Source of the DNA: Sphingomonadales bacterium
Lineage (GTDB): Bacteria > Pseudomonadota > Alphaproteobacteria > SMXS01
NCBI GenBank assembly: GCA_022844405.1
Contig: JALHLV010000007.1
Span: 1 to 64,000, forward strand
Direction of reading: 5' to 3'
DNA length: 64,000 bases
Shown: piece after piece, positions 34,574 to 43,970 of the stretch
Layout of the letters: each line of letters opens with the position of its first letter
Numbering within the stretch: the first letter of the stretch is position 1
The notes under the pieces: model-generated
The model's input: the letters and a program-made list of their open reading frames with translations, nothing else
Told to the model about the DNA's origin: nothing
The model's database searches: none
Translations under genes and position numbers: made by a program

Positions 34574-35491
34574 ATGCACGCGCTCATCCGTACTGCCGTC
34601 GTCCTGTCGCTGGCCGCCGCCGGCCTCGCCGCCTGCGACAGGAAGCCCGACATCCCGTTCGCGCCCACCGACACCAGCCTGCGCGACCCGGACAATCCCA
34701 CGAAGGTGTTCTACACCGACATGGCCCGGGTCGAGCACGACTACCCGCTCACCCGCGAGCAGCGGCTGGCGCTGACGCCGGAGAACCTGAAGAGTTTCAC
34801 CCAGGAGGAAATCGACCAGATCTATGGCCGACTGACCGCCGGTCCGATCCCGAACGGCGGCCATGAGGGCGACCTGTTCTTTGCCCGAGGCGAGGACCTG
34901 AAGTCCCGGCTGGACGAGATCGTCGGCGGCATCGGCGGGCGCATCACCGACACCAAGGTAAAGACGCTGGAGAACGTCGGCCGCCATTTGTGGAAGGGCA
35001 AGATGTTCTACCGCGAGGAGGGCGTGCTGCGGAACTTCATCGAGGACCCGAAATCGCTCGATGCGCTGATCGACAACCCGGAGGCGATGATGAAGACCGA
35101 GATCGCCCGCAAGGGCTGGCTCGGCATGATCGACAAGCAGACCACCGTCTACCTGATGTTCCCGGCCAAGCTCTATTGTGGCCAGAGCCTGCTGGACGGC
35201 CGGCGCGAGTCCGTCATCGTCGACTACAACTATGGCGACGAGATCGCGGGCTACCAGGAGCGACCGGACAGTCTGGCAGGCCGCAACGGCCTGAGGGTGC
35301 GCGACGAGGTGCGCATGGTCCGGCCCGGCTTCTATCTGGGCCGCGCCTACATGAACCGGATCTTCCTGCTGAACTTCACCGTCTACAACGAGGCCGACGC
35401 CAAGGCGGGCGAGCAGGCGTTCCGCGACGGCGCACCCATCAAGGAGGACTGCTGGGCCGGCGAACAGGTTGCGCAGGCCGGTCAGAACTGA
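34574..35491 (+). CDS. Haem-less lipoprotein of the cytochrome cluster
   Basis: 305 residues; ATG with GAGGAGG SD, 11 bp after the first cytochrome. The lipobox is in AAAGLAACDRK (Cys near 21). There is no CxxCH. The body is rich in charged residues with segments TREQRLALTPENLKSFTQEEIDQIYGRL and VGRHLWKGKMFYREEGVLRNFIEDP. Two later cysteines (LYCGQS, EDCWAG) may pair. I do not recognise the family. Position suggests it is a membrane-anchored partner that docks the cytochromes. Confidence 0.75.
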   Translation: MHALIRTAVVLSLAAAGLAACDRKPDIPFAPTDTSLRDPDNPTKVFYTDMARVEHDYPLTREQRLALTPENLKSFTQEEIDQIYGRLTAGPIPNGGHEGDLFFARGEDLKSRLDEIVGGIGGRITDTKVKTLENVGRHLWKGKMFYREEGVLRNFIEDPKSLDALIDNPEAMMKTEIARKGWLGMIDKQTTVYLMFPAKLYCGQSLLDGRRESVIVDYNYGDEIAGYQERPDSLAGRNGLRVRDEVRMVRPGFYLGRAYMNRIFLLNFTVYNEADAKAGEQAFRDGAPIKEDCWAGEQVAQAGQN

Positions 35492-35536
35492 CCGGCCATG
35501 AAGGGGGCGGCAAAGGGGACGGGAGGAGGTTTGCCG

Positions 35537-37063
35537 ATGGCTGCTGCAATCGCCACGATCCTGGCAATGCCTTCCGTCTCCCGCGCTGCGCCGCTGCTGC
35601 TGGCCGATCCGGCGCGGCCCGGCGAGACGCAGCCCGCGCCCGGGCGGTCGCTCTTCGATGAACTGTTCAAGCCTGGCGGAACCTACGATTTGCCCTATCC
35701 GTTCACGCGGCTGAGCGCCGCCATCGAGCAGCGGAATGGCGGCGTGCGGCCGCGGGCGGTGTTGATCCCGCTGGGCCGTTCGCTGCAGCGGCTGTCGGCG
35801 GACCCCGACTATTTCGCTTCGCCGCGCGTGGTGCTGGGCGTCGATGCGGCGGGTGAAAGGGCCGTGTCCTATCTGAAGGACCGGCTGTTCATCGGCTACC
35901 AGCCGGCATCGGCGTCCATGGAGGTGATCAGCTACAACGAGTCGGCCGGCCGCTTCGAATTCCAGGTGGTCAGCAACTACACGGATGCGCGCCAGCCGCT
36001 GGTCGAATACGCCGACCGGGAATTGTGCACCAGCTGCCATCAGGGCCACGGCCCGATCTTTCCCATCGCCCAGTGGAACGAGACCAACGCCAATCCCGGC
36101 ATCGCCGCGCGGATGGCCGGGCTGGGCGCGGCATTTCATGGGGTGCCCGTGAAACGCGGCATCGACGAGCCCGACGCGCTGGACCAGGCGGTGTTGCGCG
36201 CCAACCGGTTGAGCCTCGCCCAATTCTACTGGCAACGGGTCTGCGCCGCCGCAACGGCCATGAAGCCCGCCGATTGCCGCGCCCGGCTGCTGCTCGCGGC
36301 GCTGCGCTGGCGGCTCGGCGGATCGCGCGGCCCGTGGCAAGCGGTCGAGGACGCGGATCTGGCGAAAGCCCTCCACGCTGCCGTCGCGACGCTGGCGCCC
36401 GCCGGACTGGCGGTGCCCAATCCCAGCCTGCCCGACCGCAATCCGCTGATCGAACTCGACGCCGGCGTGAAGCCCATGGAGGTCGTAGAGCCTGAAGGCG
36501 TCTACGACCCGGCCGCACCGCGCCCGCCGCGCCTGCTGGCCGCGCCATCGGATGATGTGCTGGCGACGGCAGTCGCGATTGTCGGCGAGTCCTTCGCGCC
36601 GGATGCCATCGCCCGGCTGGCGGCCGTGCTGGCGGGGCAGGGCGGCCACAGCGTCAGCTTCGCGGCTGCCTGCATTGTCGAGAATGCGGCCGGCGAAATG
36701 CGCTTCGAGTGCGTCGATCCATCGTTCGGCCTGTCGGGCTACGCGGCGGCCGGCGGTGGCGCTGTCACCCGACTGGTATTGAAGGGCTACGCGCCGCTCT
36801 CGGGACTGACGGTGCTATCCGGCAAGAATGGCGGCGAGTTGCACCTCGTCGAGAACGCCTATGGATTTCCGGCACGCCTCGCCACCGGCGAGCGCCTGTC
36901 GCCGCTGCGGCTCGCGGGCGGCAAGGCGGAAATCACCGTCACCGACGACATCGCCACCCTGCGACACGCCGTCACGGCGCTGGACCTGTCGGATGACGGC
37001 CCGCTGCAGGCGTCGGCGATTGCGCCCGCGCTGGCCGCCTCCATCGCGCGGGCGCCGTCATGA
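35537..37063 (+). CDS. Monohaem c-type cytochrome-like exported protein
   Basis: 508 residues from the ATG with a GGGAGGAGG SD; an upstream in-frame ATG at 35498 lacks one. A signal-like N-terminus ends near SVSRAAP. There is a single haem motif, CTSCHQGHGP, at 164-168 in the chosen numbering. The rest has no recognisable domain: an Ala-rich helical middle and a beta-rich C-terminus with VENAYGFPARLATGERLSPL. The stop overlaps the next start by ATGA. Function unknown; probably part of the same periplasmic complex. Confidence 0.78.
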   Translation: MAAAIATILAMPSVSRAAPLLLADPARPGETQPAPGRSLFDELFKPGGTYDLPYPFTRLSAAIEQRNGGVRPRAVLIPLGRSLQRLSADPDYFASPRVVLGVDAAGERAVSYLKDRLFIGYQPASASMEVISYNESAGRFEFQVVSNYTDARQPLVEYADRELCTSCHQGHGPIFPIAQWNETNANPGIAARMAGLGAAFHGVPVKRGIDEPDALDQAVLRANRLSLAQFYWQRVCAAATAMKPADCRARLLLAALRWRLGGSRGPWQAVEDADLAKALHAAVATLAPAGLAVPNPSLPDRNPLIELDAGVKPMEVVEPEGVYDPAAPRPPRLLAAPSDDVLATAVAIVGESFAPDAIARLAAVLAGQGGHSVSFAAACIVENAAGEMRFECVDPSFGLSGYAAAGGGAVTRLVLKGYAPLSGLTVLSGKNGGELHLVENAYGFPARLATGERLSPLRLAGGKAEITVTDDIATLRHAVTALDLSDDGPLQASAIAPALAASIARAPS

Positions 37064-38661
37064 AGACATGGCTGTCCCGGCTGGCCGACCGGATCGTCGC
37101 GTTGTTGCTCTGTCTGTGGCGCCGCCGCTGGTGGATCGTTCTCGCCGTCGTCCTGATGCTGCTCGCCCTGGGATTGTGGATATGGTGGCATTTCAGCCGG
37201 GACGAGCCACAGGTATTCGACGATCCCGTGCAGCATTTCAAATATGGCTCTACCGGCGGCGACCGTATCGCCGGCATTCCCATCGGCATCTGGAAGGGCC
37301 TGCCCAAGCTCTGCGCGCCCTATTTCGGCGGCGACACCTGGGAAGCGCTGGGCTTCAATTTCGAGCCCGGCATGGACCGGCCGGTGGGCACCACCATGCG
37401 GCGCACGGTCGGCCTCGACCGCGTGTTCCTCAACTGCGCCGCCTGCCATACCGGCACCTGGCGTGCCGATCCCACGGGCAAGCGGACGCTGGTGGTCGGC
37501 ATGCCGGCAAACCGGCTGGACCTCGTGCGGTTCGCGCGCGGGCTCGGGGCCTGCGCCGCCGACGAGCGGTTCAATCCGTGGCAGGTGATCCAGGCGGCCG
37601 AGGACGCCGGCGCGCAGTATTCGGCGATCGAGAAGTACCAGCTCACCCTCGCTGTGCCGGTCATGAAGGAGTTCCTGATCCTGGCGCGGCACCGCTTCCG
37701 CTTCTTCGACCGCGAGCCGGAATCCGGCGTCGGGCGGTTCGACACCTTCAACCCCGCCAAGGCGCTGCTCAACTGGCCGCTCGAGACGCTGCCGGACGAG
37801 GAGATGATCGGCAATGTGGACTATCCCTCGCTGTGGCTGCAGGGCAAGCGCGAGGGCATGCGGCTGCACTGGGACGGCAACAATGATTCCGTCGAGGAGC
37901 GCAACCGCAGCGCCTCGTTCGGCAGCGGCGGCGTACCGACCACGCTCGATCGGGACTCGGTCGAGCGCATCGCCGGATGGCTGCGTGACCAGGCCGTGCC
38001 GCCCGCGTATCCGTTTCCCATCGACCCGGCGCGCGCGACGCGGGGCAAGCAGCTCTACGGCGTCTATTGCGCCGCCTGCCACGGCACAACCGGCCGGGAT
38101 TTCTCCGGCGATTTGGTCGGCACGGTGGTGCCCATCGACAAGATCCGCACCGATCCGTGCCGACTCGACAACTACACCTACGCGCTTGCCGTCGAGCAGT
38201 CGAACCTCTACGCCGCCTATTCGGACGAGCGGTTCCGCCGCTTCCGCAAGACCCATGGCTACGCCAACATGCCGCTCGACGGGATCTGGCTGCGCGCGCC
38301 GTACCTGCACAACGGCTCGGTCCCGACCATCCGCGATCTGCTGGAGCCCGCCGAGAGCCGTCCCGCCGTGTTCTACCGGGGCAACGACGTGATCGACCGT
38401 CGGAAGCTGGGCTTCGTCTCCGACCTGCCGTCGCAGAGCAACGAAACATTCTTCCGTTACGAAACCCGCTGCGTCGACGGTCCCGACCGCAAGATCGCCT
38501 GCGCGAAGGAGTTGAATCCGGAAAACCTGTTCCCGGACAACCGCTGCGTCGCCGGTCCCTGGGCTGGCAACGGCAACCGGGGCCATGACGGTCCTGAATA
38601 CGGCACCGACCTGCTGCCCGACGACAAGGATGCCATCGTTGAGTACCTCAAGACCTTCTGA
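37060..38661 (+). CDS. Dihaem c-type cytochrome, RoxA-like group (paralogue 1)
   Basis: 533 residues. One N-terminal membrane helix (about 24-44) anchors it. Haem sites are CAACH at 126-130 and CAACH at 337-341. The stretch GYANMPLDGIWLRAPYLHNGSVPT (about 400-423) is the motif I associate with RoxA-like rubber oxygenases and dihaem MauG/CcpA-like proteins, where it packs near the second haem. It shares QHFKYGSTGGDRIAGIP with the next protein. Start overlaps the preceding stop (ATGA). It is likely a periplasm-facing oxidase, peroxidase or oxygenase. Confidence 0.85.
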   Translation: MKTWLSRLADRIVALLLCLWRRRWWIVLAVVLMLLALGLWIWWHFSRDEPQVFDDPVQHFKYGSTGGDRIAGIPIGIWKGLPKLCAPYFGGDTWEALGFNFEPGMDRPVGTTMRRTVGLDRVFLNCAACHTGTWRADPTGKRTLVVGMPANRLDLVRFARGLGACAADERFNPWQVIQAAEDAGAQYSAIEKYQLTLAVPVMKEFLILARHRFRFFDREPESGVGRFDTFNPAKALLNWPLETLPDEEMIGNVDYPSLWLQGKREGMRLHWDGNNDSVEERNRSASFGSGGVPTTLDRDSVERIAGWLRDQAVPPAYPFPIDPARATRGKQLYGVYCAACHGTTGRDFSGDLVGTVVPIDKIRTDPCRLDNYTYALAVEQSNLYAAYSDERFRRFRKTHGYANMPLDGIWLRAPYLHNGSVPTIRDLLEPAESRPAVFYRGNDVIDRRKLGFVSDLPSQSNETFFRYETRCVDGPDRKIACAKELNPENLFPDNRCVAGPWAGNGNRGHDGPEYGTDLLPDDKDAIVEYLKTF

Positions 38662-40120
38662 TGCGAGACCCACGCCGCCCAAGTGGCGCCGCCGCGCCCT
38701 CATCGCGCTGGCCGTCGTGCTGCTGGGCTGCGTTCTGGCGGGCGTCCTGTTCTGGTGGAAGTTCCTCAAGACCGAGGACCAGGCGTTCACCGCCGATCCC
38801 GAAACCGCTGCCAGCGCCGATCTGCAGCGCTTCAAGTACGGCACCTTGGGCGGCGACCTGATCGCCGGCATTCCCTATCCGATCCTGTTCATCCTGCCGC
38901 GCGTGTTTCCCGACAAGATCGGCGAGGGTGGCGGCTACGGCGCGTTCGGCCTGCCGTGGGAGCCGGGCCAGCGCCTCCCCATGGGCTTTTCGATCAAGCG
39001 CAAGGGTTTCGAGCGGGTCACCGTGAACTGCGCGCTGTGCCACACCACCCAGTACCGGCTCGTCCCCGGCGAGAACCCGCGCTTCGCCGTCGGCGGGCCC
39101 GGGCACACGGTCGATATTCAGCGGCTGCTGCGGTTCCTGTTCGCCTGCGCCCATGACGAACGGTTCACCGCCGACCGGCTGTTGCCCGAAATGGCGTTGC
39201 ACTTCCCCATGGATGCGGCCGACGTGGCGCTTTACAAGATGGTGCTAATCCCCGGCATGCGCGCCGCGCTGCTCGAGGCCGAGCGTCAGCTCGCCTGGAT
39301 GGACAAGCGGCCCGACTGGGGACCCGGCCGCGACGATGCGTTCGGCCTGCCGAAATTCGTGCTGACCCAGGCGGACGACGACGGCACCTTGTCGACCACG
39401 GATTTCCCGTCGCTGTGGAAGTTGGGCCAGCGCAAGGGCGGGCTTTTTCACGCGGGCGGCGAGGCGACCGAGCTGTCGATCGTGGTGGCCACCTCGGCGC
39501 TGGGCACCGGCGCGTTGCCCGGCCCGGGCTTCGACCGCCACAACGACTGGACCGAAGCCTTCATCCAGGATCTGGCGCCGCCGCCATTTCCCGGCCAGAC
39601 CGATCCGGCGAGAGCGGCGGAGGGATCATCGGTGTTCGCCCGGCACTGCGCTGGATGCCACGCCATCGGCGGCGAGCGCACCGGCACGTCGATTCCGCTC
39701 GCCGAGATCGGCACCGATCCGGAACACGTGAAGACCTGGCAGGAAAAGGACGCGCGGCGGATGAAGAAGGTCGGCGCCGCGCTCGGCGTCAAGGAGGCGC
39801 CGATGATCGCGGCCGCCGGCTACGTAGCCAAGGCGCTGGTCGGCGTCTGGCTGCTCGGGCCTTACCTGCACAACGGCTCGGTGCCGACGCTGATGGATCT
39901 GCTGGCACCGCCGCACGAGCGTCCCCGCATATTCTGGCGCGGCTACGACCTGGTGGACCAGGATCGTGTAGGGTTCGTGTCCTCAGGCCCCGAAGCCGAG
40001 AAGGCCGGCTTCCGCTTCGACACCGGCCTTCGCGGCAACGGCAATGCCGGCCATGCCTGGGGTACGGACCTGACGCCCGAGCAGAAGCTGGCACTGATCG
40101 AGTATCTGAAGCGCCTGTAG
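38630..40120 (+). CDS. Dihaem c-type cytochrome, RoxA-like group (paralogue 2)
   Basis: 496 residues from the ATG 32 bp inside the preceding gene; other starts (TTG 38639, ATG 38585) are in frame. One membrane helix follows KWRRR (about 22-45). Haem sites are CALCH at 134-138 and CAGCH at 340-344. LLGPYLHNGSVPTLMDLL (about 408-425) repeats the key motif of paralogue 1. Pairwise similarity (FKYGxxGGDxIAGIP, ACHxxx, W-x-x-x-PYLHNGSVPT) shows a tandem duplication. It is the last gene of the cluster. Confidence 0.85.
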   Translation: MPSLSTSRPSDARPTPPKWRRRALIALAVVLLGCVLAGVLFWWKFLKTEDQAFTADPETAASADLQRFKYGTLGGDLIAGIPYPILFILPRVFPDKIGEGGGYGAFGLPWEPGQRLPMGFSIKRKGFERVTVNCALCHTTQYRLVPGENPRFAVGGPGHTVDIQRLLRFLFACAHDERFTADRLLPEMALHFPMDAADVALYKMVLIPGMRAALLEAERQLAWMDKRPDWGPGRDDAFGLPKFVLTQADDDGTLSTTDFPSLWKLGQRKGGLFHAGGEATELSIVVATSALGTGALPGPGFDRHNDWTEAFIQDLAPPPFPGQTDPARAAEGSSVFARHCAGCHAIGGERTGTSIPLAEIGTDPEHVKTWQEKDARRMKKVGAALGVKEAPMIAAAGYVAKALVGVWLLGPYLHNGSVPTLMDLLAPPHERPRIFWRGYDLVDQDRVGFVSSGPEAEKAGFRFDTGLRGNGNAGHAWGTDLTPEQKLALIEYLKRL

Positions 40121-40165
40121 CAGGGGCGGGAGCGGGCGGACCGGCCCCCGCGTCCGAGCTGATGG

Positions 40166-40489
40166 CTAGTGCTGGCGCTTGCCGGTGGCCAGGCCGCTGG
40201 CGGCGTCGCGCGGCGACTTGACGTCGCAGGTCGAGGCGTCGGTCACCTTCTTGCCGCTGGCGTCGGTGCACGCGCCCGACGCGCAGACCGACGCGTCGGT
40301 CACCGGCTTGCCGCTGGCGTCGGTGCAGACCGAACTGCTGGACGACGGGCCGCCGGCCGCCTTTTCCATCAGTTTGGGCGAGCTCTTGTCCATCTCGGCG
40401 GCGAAAGCCGAACCCGAGAGGGCGAGAGCGAACACGGCGCCAAGCGCCGAACCAAGCAGAGTTCCCTGTTTCATGATGTGTCTCGGCAT
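40166..40489 (-). CDS. Small exported protein with two Cys-bracketed repeats
   Basis: 107 residues from the ATG with GAGGGGG upstream; ATG at 40474 would give 102. The signal peptide ends near GSAFAAEM. The mature part holds two near-identical units, CTDASGKPVTDASVC and CTDASGKKVTDASTC, separated by ASGA; the DNA is repeated too. It ends in a basic tail. No family is recognised. It is convergent with the cytochrome cluster, 45 bp away. It may be a disulfide-stabilised periplasmic or surface protein. Confidence 0.7.
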   Translation of the reverse strand: MPRHIMKQGTLLGSALGAVFALALSGSAFAAEMDKSSPKLMEKAAGGPSSSSSVCTDASGKPVTDASVCASGACTDASGKKVTDASTCDVKSPRDAASGLATGKRQH

Positions 40490-40642
40490 GAGAGTGTGCC
40501 CCCTCGATGGAAGGTAGCATCCCATTCCGGTTGCGCAATAGTATCGCCATAGGATGACCTCCATGAATACGTCAGCCGCCACGGTGTTTGTACGACACCC
40601 GGCGGCAGGCAACGTCGGCGGCGGCCAGGCAATGGGGATGGG

Positions 40643-41665
40643 ATGAACCTCCGGGAAATTCTCGCGCGGGATGTGGCTGTCCATGTGCCCGCGCATTCGG
40701 TCAGCATCATGACGCGGACCAATGCCGGTCTGGCGACCGACGCCCGCCTGATCAAGCGGCTGGTCGAGGCGAGCGGCTTGTCCGGCCATATCTATTACGC
40801 CCGCCGCCGCAATGCCTATGGCCTGCCGGCGCGCCTCGGTCTGCGCTCGCGCCTGCTGTTGGGCGGTCGCGACGAGACGAGGATCAACTTCTTCATACAG
40901 GATGTCCGCCAGGGCTGGCTTGGACTTGCCCAGCGCAATGTCTTCGTGCCGAACCAGGAATTCTGCTATCCGGGCAGCGTGGGCTTGCTGGACCGGGTCG
41001 ACATGGTGATGTGCAAGTCGCGTCATGCCGAGGAGATTTTCCGCGGCCTGGGCGCCAGTGCCCGCTATACCGGCTTCACCTCTGACGATCGCTACGATCC
41101 CGCCATTGCCCGCCACCGGCGCAAGTTCCTGCATGTGGCGGGCGCCACCAAACAGAAGGGGACGGCGCCGCTTCTCGAGCTTTGGCGCGCTCACCCGGAA
41201 TGGCCGGAACTGGTCGCGGTGGTGCGCCACGACTGGATCGATCCGGCGCGGCACGGCGCGGCGAACATCACCCTGATCGGCAGGCGTCTGTCGGCGGCGG
41301 AGGTGGCGGTGCTGCAGAACGAATGCCCCGTCCACATCTGTCCTTCGGAAGCCGAAGGCTTCGGCCTGGCCCTTTGCGAGGGCCTGTCCTGCGGGGCCGT
41401 GGTCATCACGACCGATGGCCCTCCGATGAATGAGCTGATCCGTCCCGGACACGGCATCCTGGCGGCCTATCGCGGCACCAGGCCGAGAACCGTGGGCACG
41501 GGGTATTTCATCGACCCCGCGGCGCTGGAGGCGGCCATCGAAGACATCATTGCCATGGGCGACGCGGAGGTCGCCGCCATCGGACAGCGCGCCAGGCGTT
41601 TTTACCTGGAGGAAAGGGCCGCCTTCGAGGACCGTTTCGCGCGCGTTCTGGCGGACCTGCATTAG
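40643..41665 (+). CDS. GT4-type glycosyltransferase
   Basis: 340 residues. The C-terminal donor-binding half is clear: HVAGATKQKGTAPLLELW, ITLIGRRLSAAEVAVLQNECPVHICPSEAEGFGLALCEGLSCG (EX7E between the two glutamates), followed by VVITTDGPPMNEL. The N-terminal half is less conserved, with FFIQDVRQGW and NVFVPNQEFC. It would transfer a sugar to an acceptor in the cytoplasm. No polysaccharide cluster surrounds it; the methyltransferase follows 58 bp later. Confidence 0.85.
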   Translation: MNLREILARDVAVHVPAHSVSIMTRTNAGLATDARLIKRLVEASGLSGHIYYARRRNAYGLPARLGLRSRLLLGGRDETRINFFIQDVRQGWLGLAQRNVFVPNQEFCYPGSVGLLDRVDMVMCKSRHAEEIFRGLGASARYTGFTSDDRYDPAIARHRRKFLHVAGATKQKGTAPLLELWRAHPEWPELVAVVRHDWIDPARHGAANITLIGRRLSAAEVAVLQNECPVHICPSEAEGFGLALCEGLSCGAVVITTDGPPMNELIRPGHGILAAYRGTRPRTVGTGYFIDPAALEAAIEDIIAMGDAEVAAIGQRARRFYLEERAAFEDRFARVLADLH

Positions 41666-41723
41666 CAAGGGAGCCGACGTTGCGACGACCCACATGCCGG
41701 CGGCACGATTTCAGGAGACACAG

Positions 41724-42497
41724 GTGAACGGCAGACACCGGGACGGCAGCGCGGGCGATGTCGATTACGGACGGGTGCGCGACGTCTACAGCCGATTCCG
41801 CCGGCCCGACCCGGCCATCGCCGCCTTCATCGAGGCGCTGCTGGGCGATGCCCGCACGGTGTTGAACGTTGGCGCCGGCGCTGGCTCCTACGAGCCGGTG
41901 ACGCGGACCGTCACCGCCGCCGAGCCCTCGGCATCCATGCGCGCCCAGCGGCCGTCCCATCTCCCGACGGCCATCGATGCGGTGGCCGAGAGCCTGCCGT
42001 TCGCCGACGGCAGCTTCGACGCGGCCATGACGACGTTCTCCGTGCATCAATGGACCGATCCGGACGCGGGTCTGCGAGAAATGCGCCGGGTGGCGCGTGG
42101 GCCGGTCCTGGTAATGACCTGCGATCCCGCCGAGGTGGAGCGCTTCTGGCTGAACGATTACTGCCCCGACGTGCTCGGGACCGAGGCGAGGCGTTATCCG
42201 GGCATCGATCGTATCGCCGCATCGATCGGCAACGGCCGCGTCCTGCCGGTGCCGATTCCGCTCGCCTGCGAGGACGGCTTCAACGAGGCCTATTACGGCC
42301 GCCCGGAAATGCTGTTGCGGGCCGACGCTCGTCTGGCCTGCTCGGCGTGGAGCTTCGTCGAGCCATCCGCGGTGGCGCGCTTCGAGGAGCATCTCGGCCG
42401 TGCGCTGACATCCGGCGAATGGGATGCCCGCTTCGGTCACCTGCGTCGCCAGCCCGTGTTCGAGGGCTCGCTGAAGATGGTGATCGGACGGCCGTGA
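41724..42497 (+). CDS. Class I SAM-dependent methyltransferase
   Basis: 257 residues from the GTG with AGGAGA five bases upstream; ATG 41694 is an alternative. SAM motif I is [14 protein letters not shown], the acidic loop is [25 protein letters not shown], and [15 protein letters not shown] is a typical post-motif helix/strand. It resembles UbiE/methyltransferase_11 proteins. The acceptor is unknown; vicinity of the glycosyltransferase suggests a modified sugar or small lipid. Confidence 0.88.
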   Translation: MNGRHRDGSAGDVDYGRVRDVYSRFRRPDPAIAAFIEALLGDARTVLNVGAGAGSYEPVTRTVTAAEPSASMRAQRPSHLPTAIDAVAESLPFADGSFDAAMTTFSVHQWTDPDAGLREMRRVARGPVLVMTCDPAEVERFWLNDYCPDVLGTEARRYPGIDRIAASIGNGRVLPVPIPLACEDGFNEAYYGRPEMLLRADARLACSAWSFVEPSAVARFEEHLGRALTSGEWDARFGHLRRQPVFEGSLKMVIGRP

Positions 42498-42588
42498 CCG
42501 GCGGTCCTCATCGACGGACCGGACGTTGCCCGCGATGGGCGCTGGCCTGTATGCTGGGGGTCCGCCCCGCGCCGAACGGAGAAGTGCC

Positions 42589-42987
<399 letters not shown>

Positions 42988-43887
42988 CTATTGCCACAGC
43001 GCCGCTTCGCGCGCCGGCACCGGGCGGATGCGCGGATAGTAGGGGCTGCGCAGCGGATCACCGGGCTTCAGCTTCAGCTTCAGGCCGGGCGTCAGCGGCA
43101 CGGTGGGGCGGCTGTCGGGACGGGTGGCAAAGACGATGTCGTCGCCGTAGAGCCGTGCCGACAGGGTGCGGCGGCGCCGGCCATTGGTGGTGTGGCCGCC
43201 GCCGTGCAGCACGCCGGGGTGCAGCAGCACAACGTCGCCGGGGGTGATGTCGAACGAGACGATGTTCCACTTCTCACGCTCTTCCTCTATATTAGGAAGG
43301 CGCGGTAAGTCCTTGCCGTAGAAACCTTTTGTCGGATCGACGGCCGCGTCGGGCGGGCTGAATCCGTCATACATGACCTGGCGGTGGGAGCCGGGGATGA
43401 ACTCCAGGCATTCCTCCTTGGGGATCGGGTCGAGGGTGATCCACATGGAGGCGATCTGCTCGCCGGCGACCGGCCAGTAGGGCGTGTCCTGGTGCCACGG
43501 CGTCTTGCGGCAAAAGCCGCCTTCCTTGACGAAGACATGGTCGAACAGTAGCCAGATATTCTCCGAGCCGATCAGCTTCGAGATCATGTCGGCGATCGGG
43601 CTGTCGTAGAGCAGACGCTGGAACTCGGGCGTCACGGCGAAGTGGCGCACCATGTCCCTGAACTCGCCGGGCAGGCCCTTGAAGAAGGTCTGGATGTTGG
43701 GGCTGCCGCTGGCGATGATGCGCTGGATGCCGTAGTCGATCAGCGTCAGCCATTCCGGGTGCAGCGCCTGGGGCAGATAGACGACGCCGTCGCGCCGGTA
43801 CTGCTCGATCACCGCGGGCGTGATCAGCCCCAGCGGATCGTCCCATGGCTTGGCGCTGTTCGGCGCGATCTGTTCGGCAAGCTGCAT
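42988..43887 (-). CDS. Phytanoyl-CoA dioxygenase (PhyH) family protein
   Basis: 299 residues from the ATG after GGGGAGAG. Iron ligands are H132-x-D134 in [12 protein letters not shown] and a late His in [16 protein letters not shown] (His228 likely), with an Arg a few residues on ([14 protein letters not shown]) for 2-oxoglutarate. PhyH enzymes hydroxylate CoA esters, sterol-like or other natural compounds. Substrate not predictable. Single gene, 83 bp from the next upstream gene on the same strand. Confidence 0.92.
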   Translation of the reverse strand: MQLAEQIAPNSAKPWDDPLGLITPAVIEQYRRDGVVYLPQALHPEWLTLIDYGIQRIIASGSPNIQTFFKGLPGEFRDMVRHFAVTPEFQRLLYDSPIADMISKLIGSENIWLLFDHVFVKEGGFCRKTPWHQDTPYWPVAGEQIASMWITLDPIPKEECLEFIPGSHRQVMYDGFSPPDAAVDPTKGFYGKDLPRLPNIEEEREKWNIVSFDITPGDVVLLHPGVLHGGGHTTNGRRRRTLSARLYGDDIVFATRPDSRPTVPLTPGLKLKLKPGDPLRSPYYPRIRPVPAREAALWQ

Positions 43888-43970
43888 CCCACTCTCCCCG
43901 TTGGTCGCAAGCACTCGTGACGGTAAAACTAGCGCGCTTTTGCGCGCCGCGAAACTGTCAGGAATCGCCG

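Noticed and set aside
34457-36649. A 730-codon open frame on the minus strand opposite the cytochrome genes
   Set aside because: It is the mirror of real genes with CxxCH motifs and signal peptides on the plus strand. The translation is low-complexity Arg/Gly/Ala/His with no domain.
36859-38871. A 670-codon open frame on the minus strand
   Set aside because: Opposite to the RoxA-like gene. High GC removes stop codons in antisense frames; no start context and no recognisable motif.
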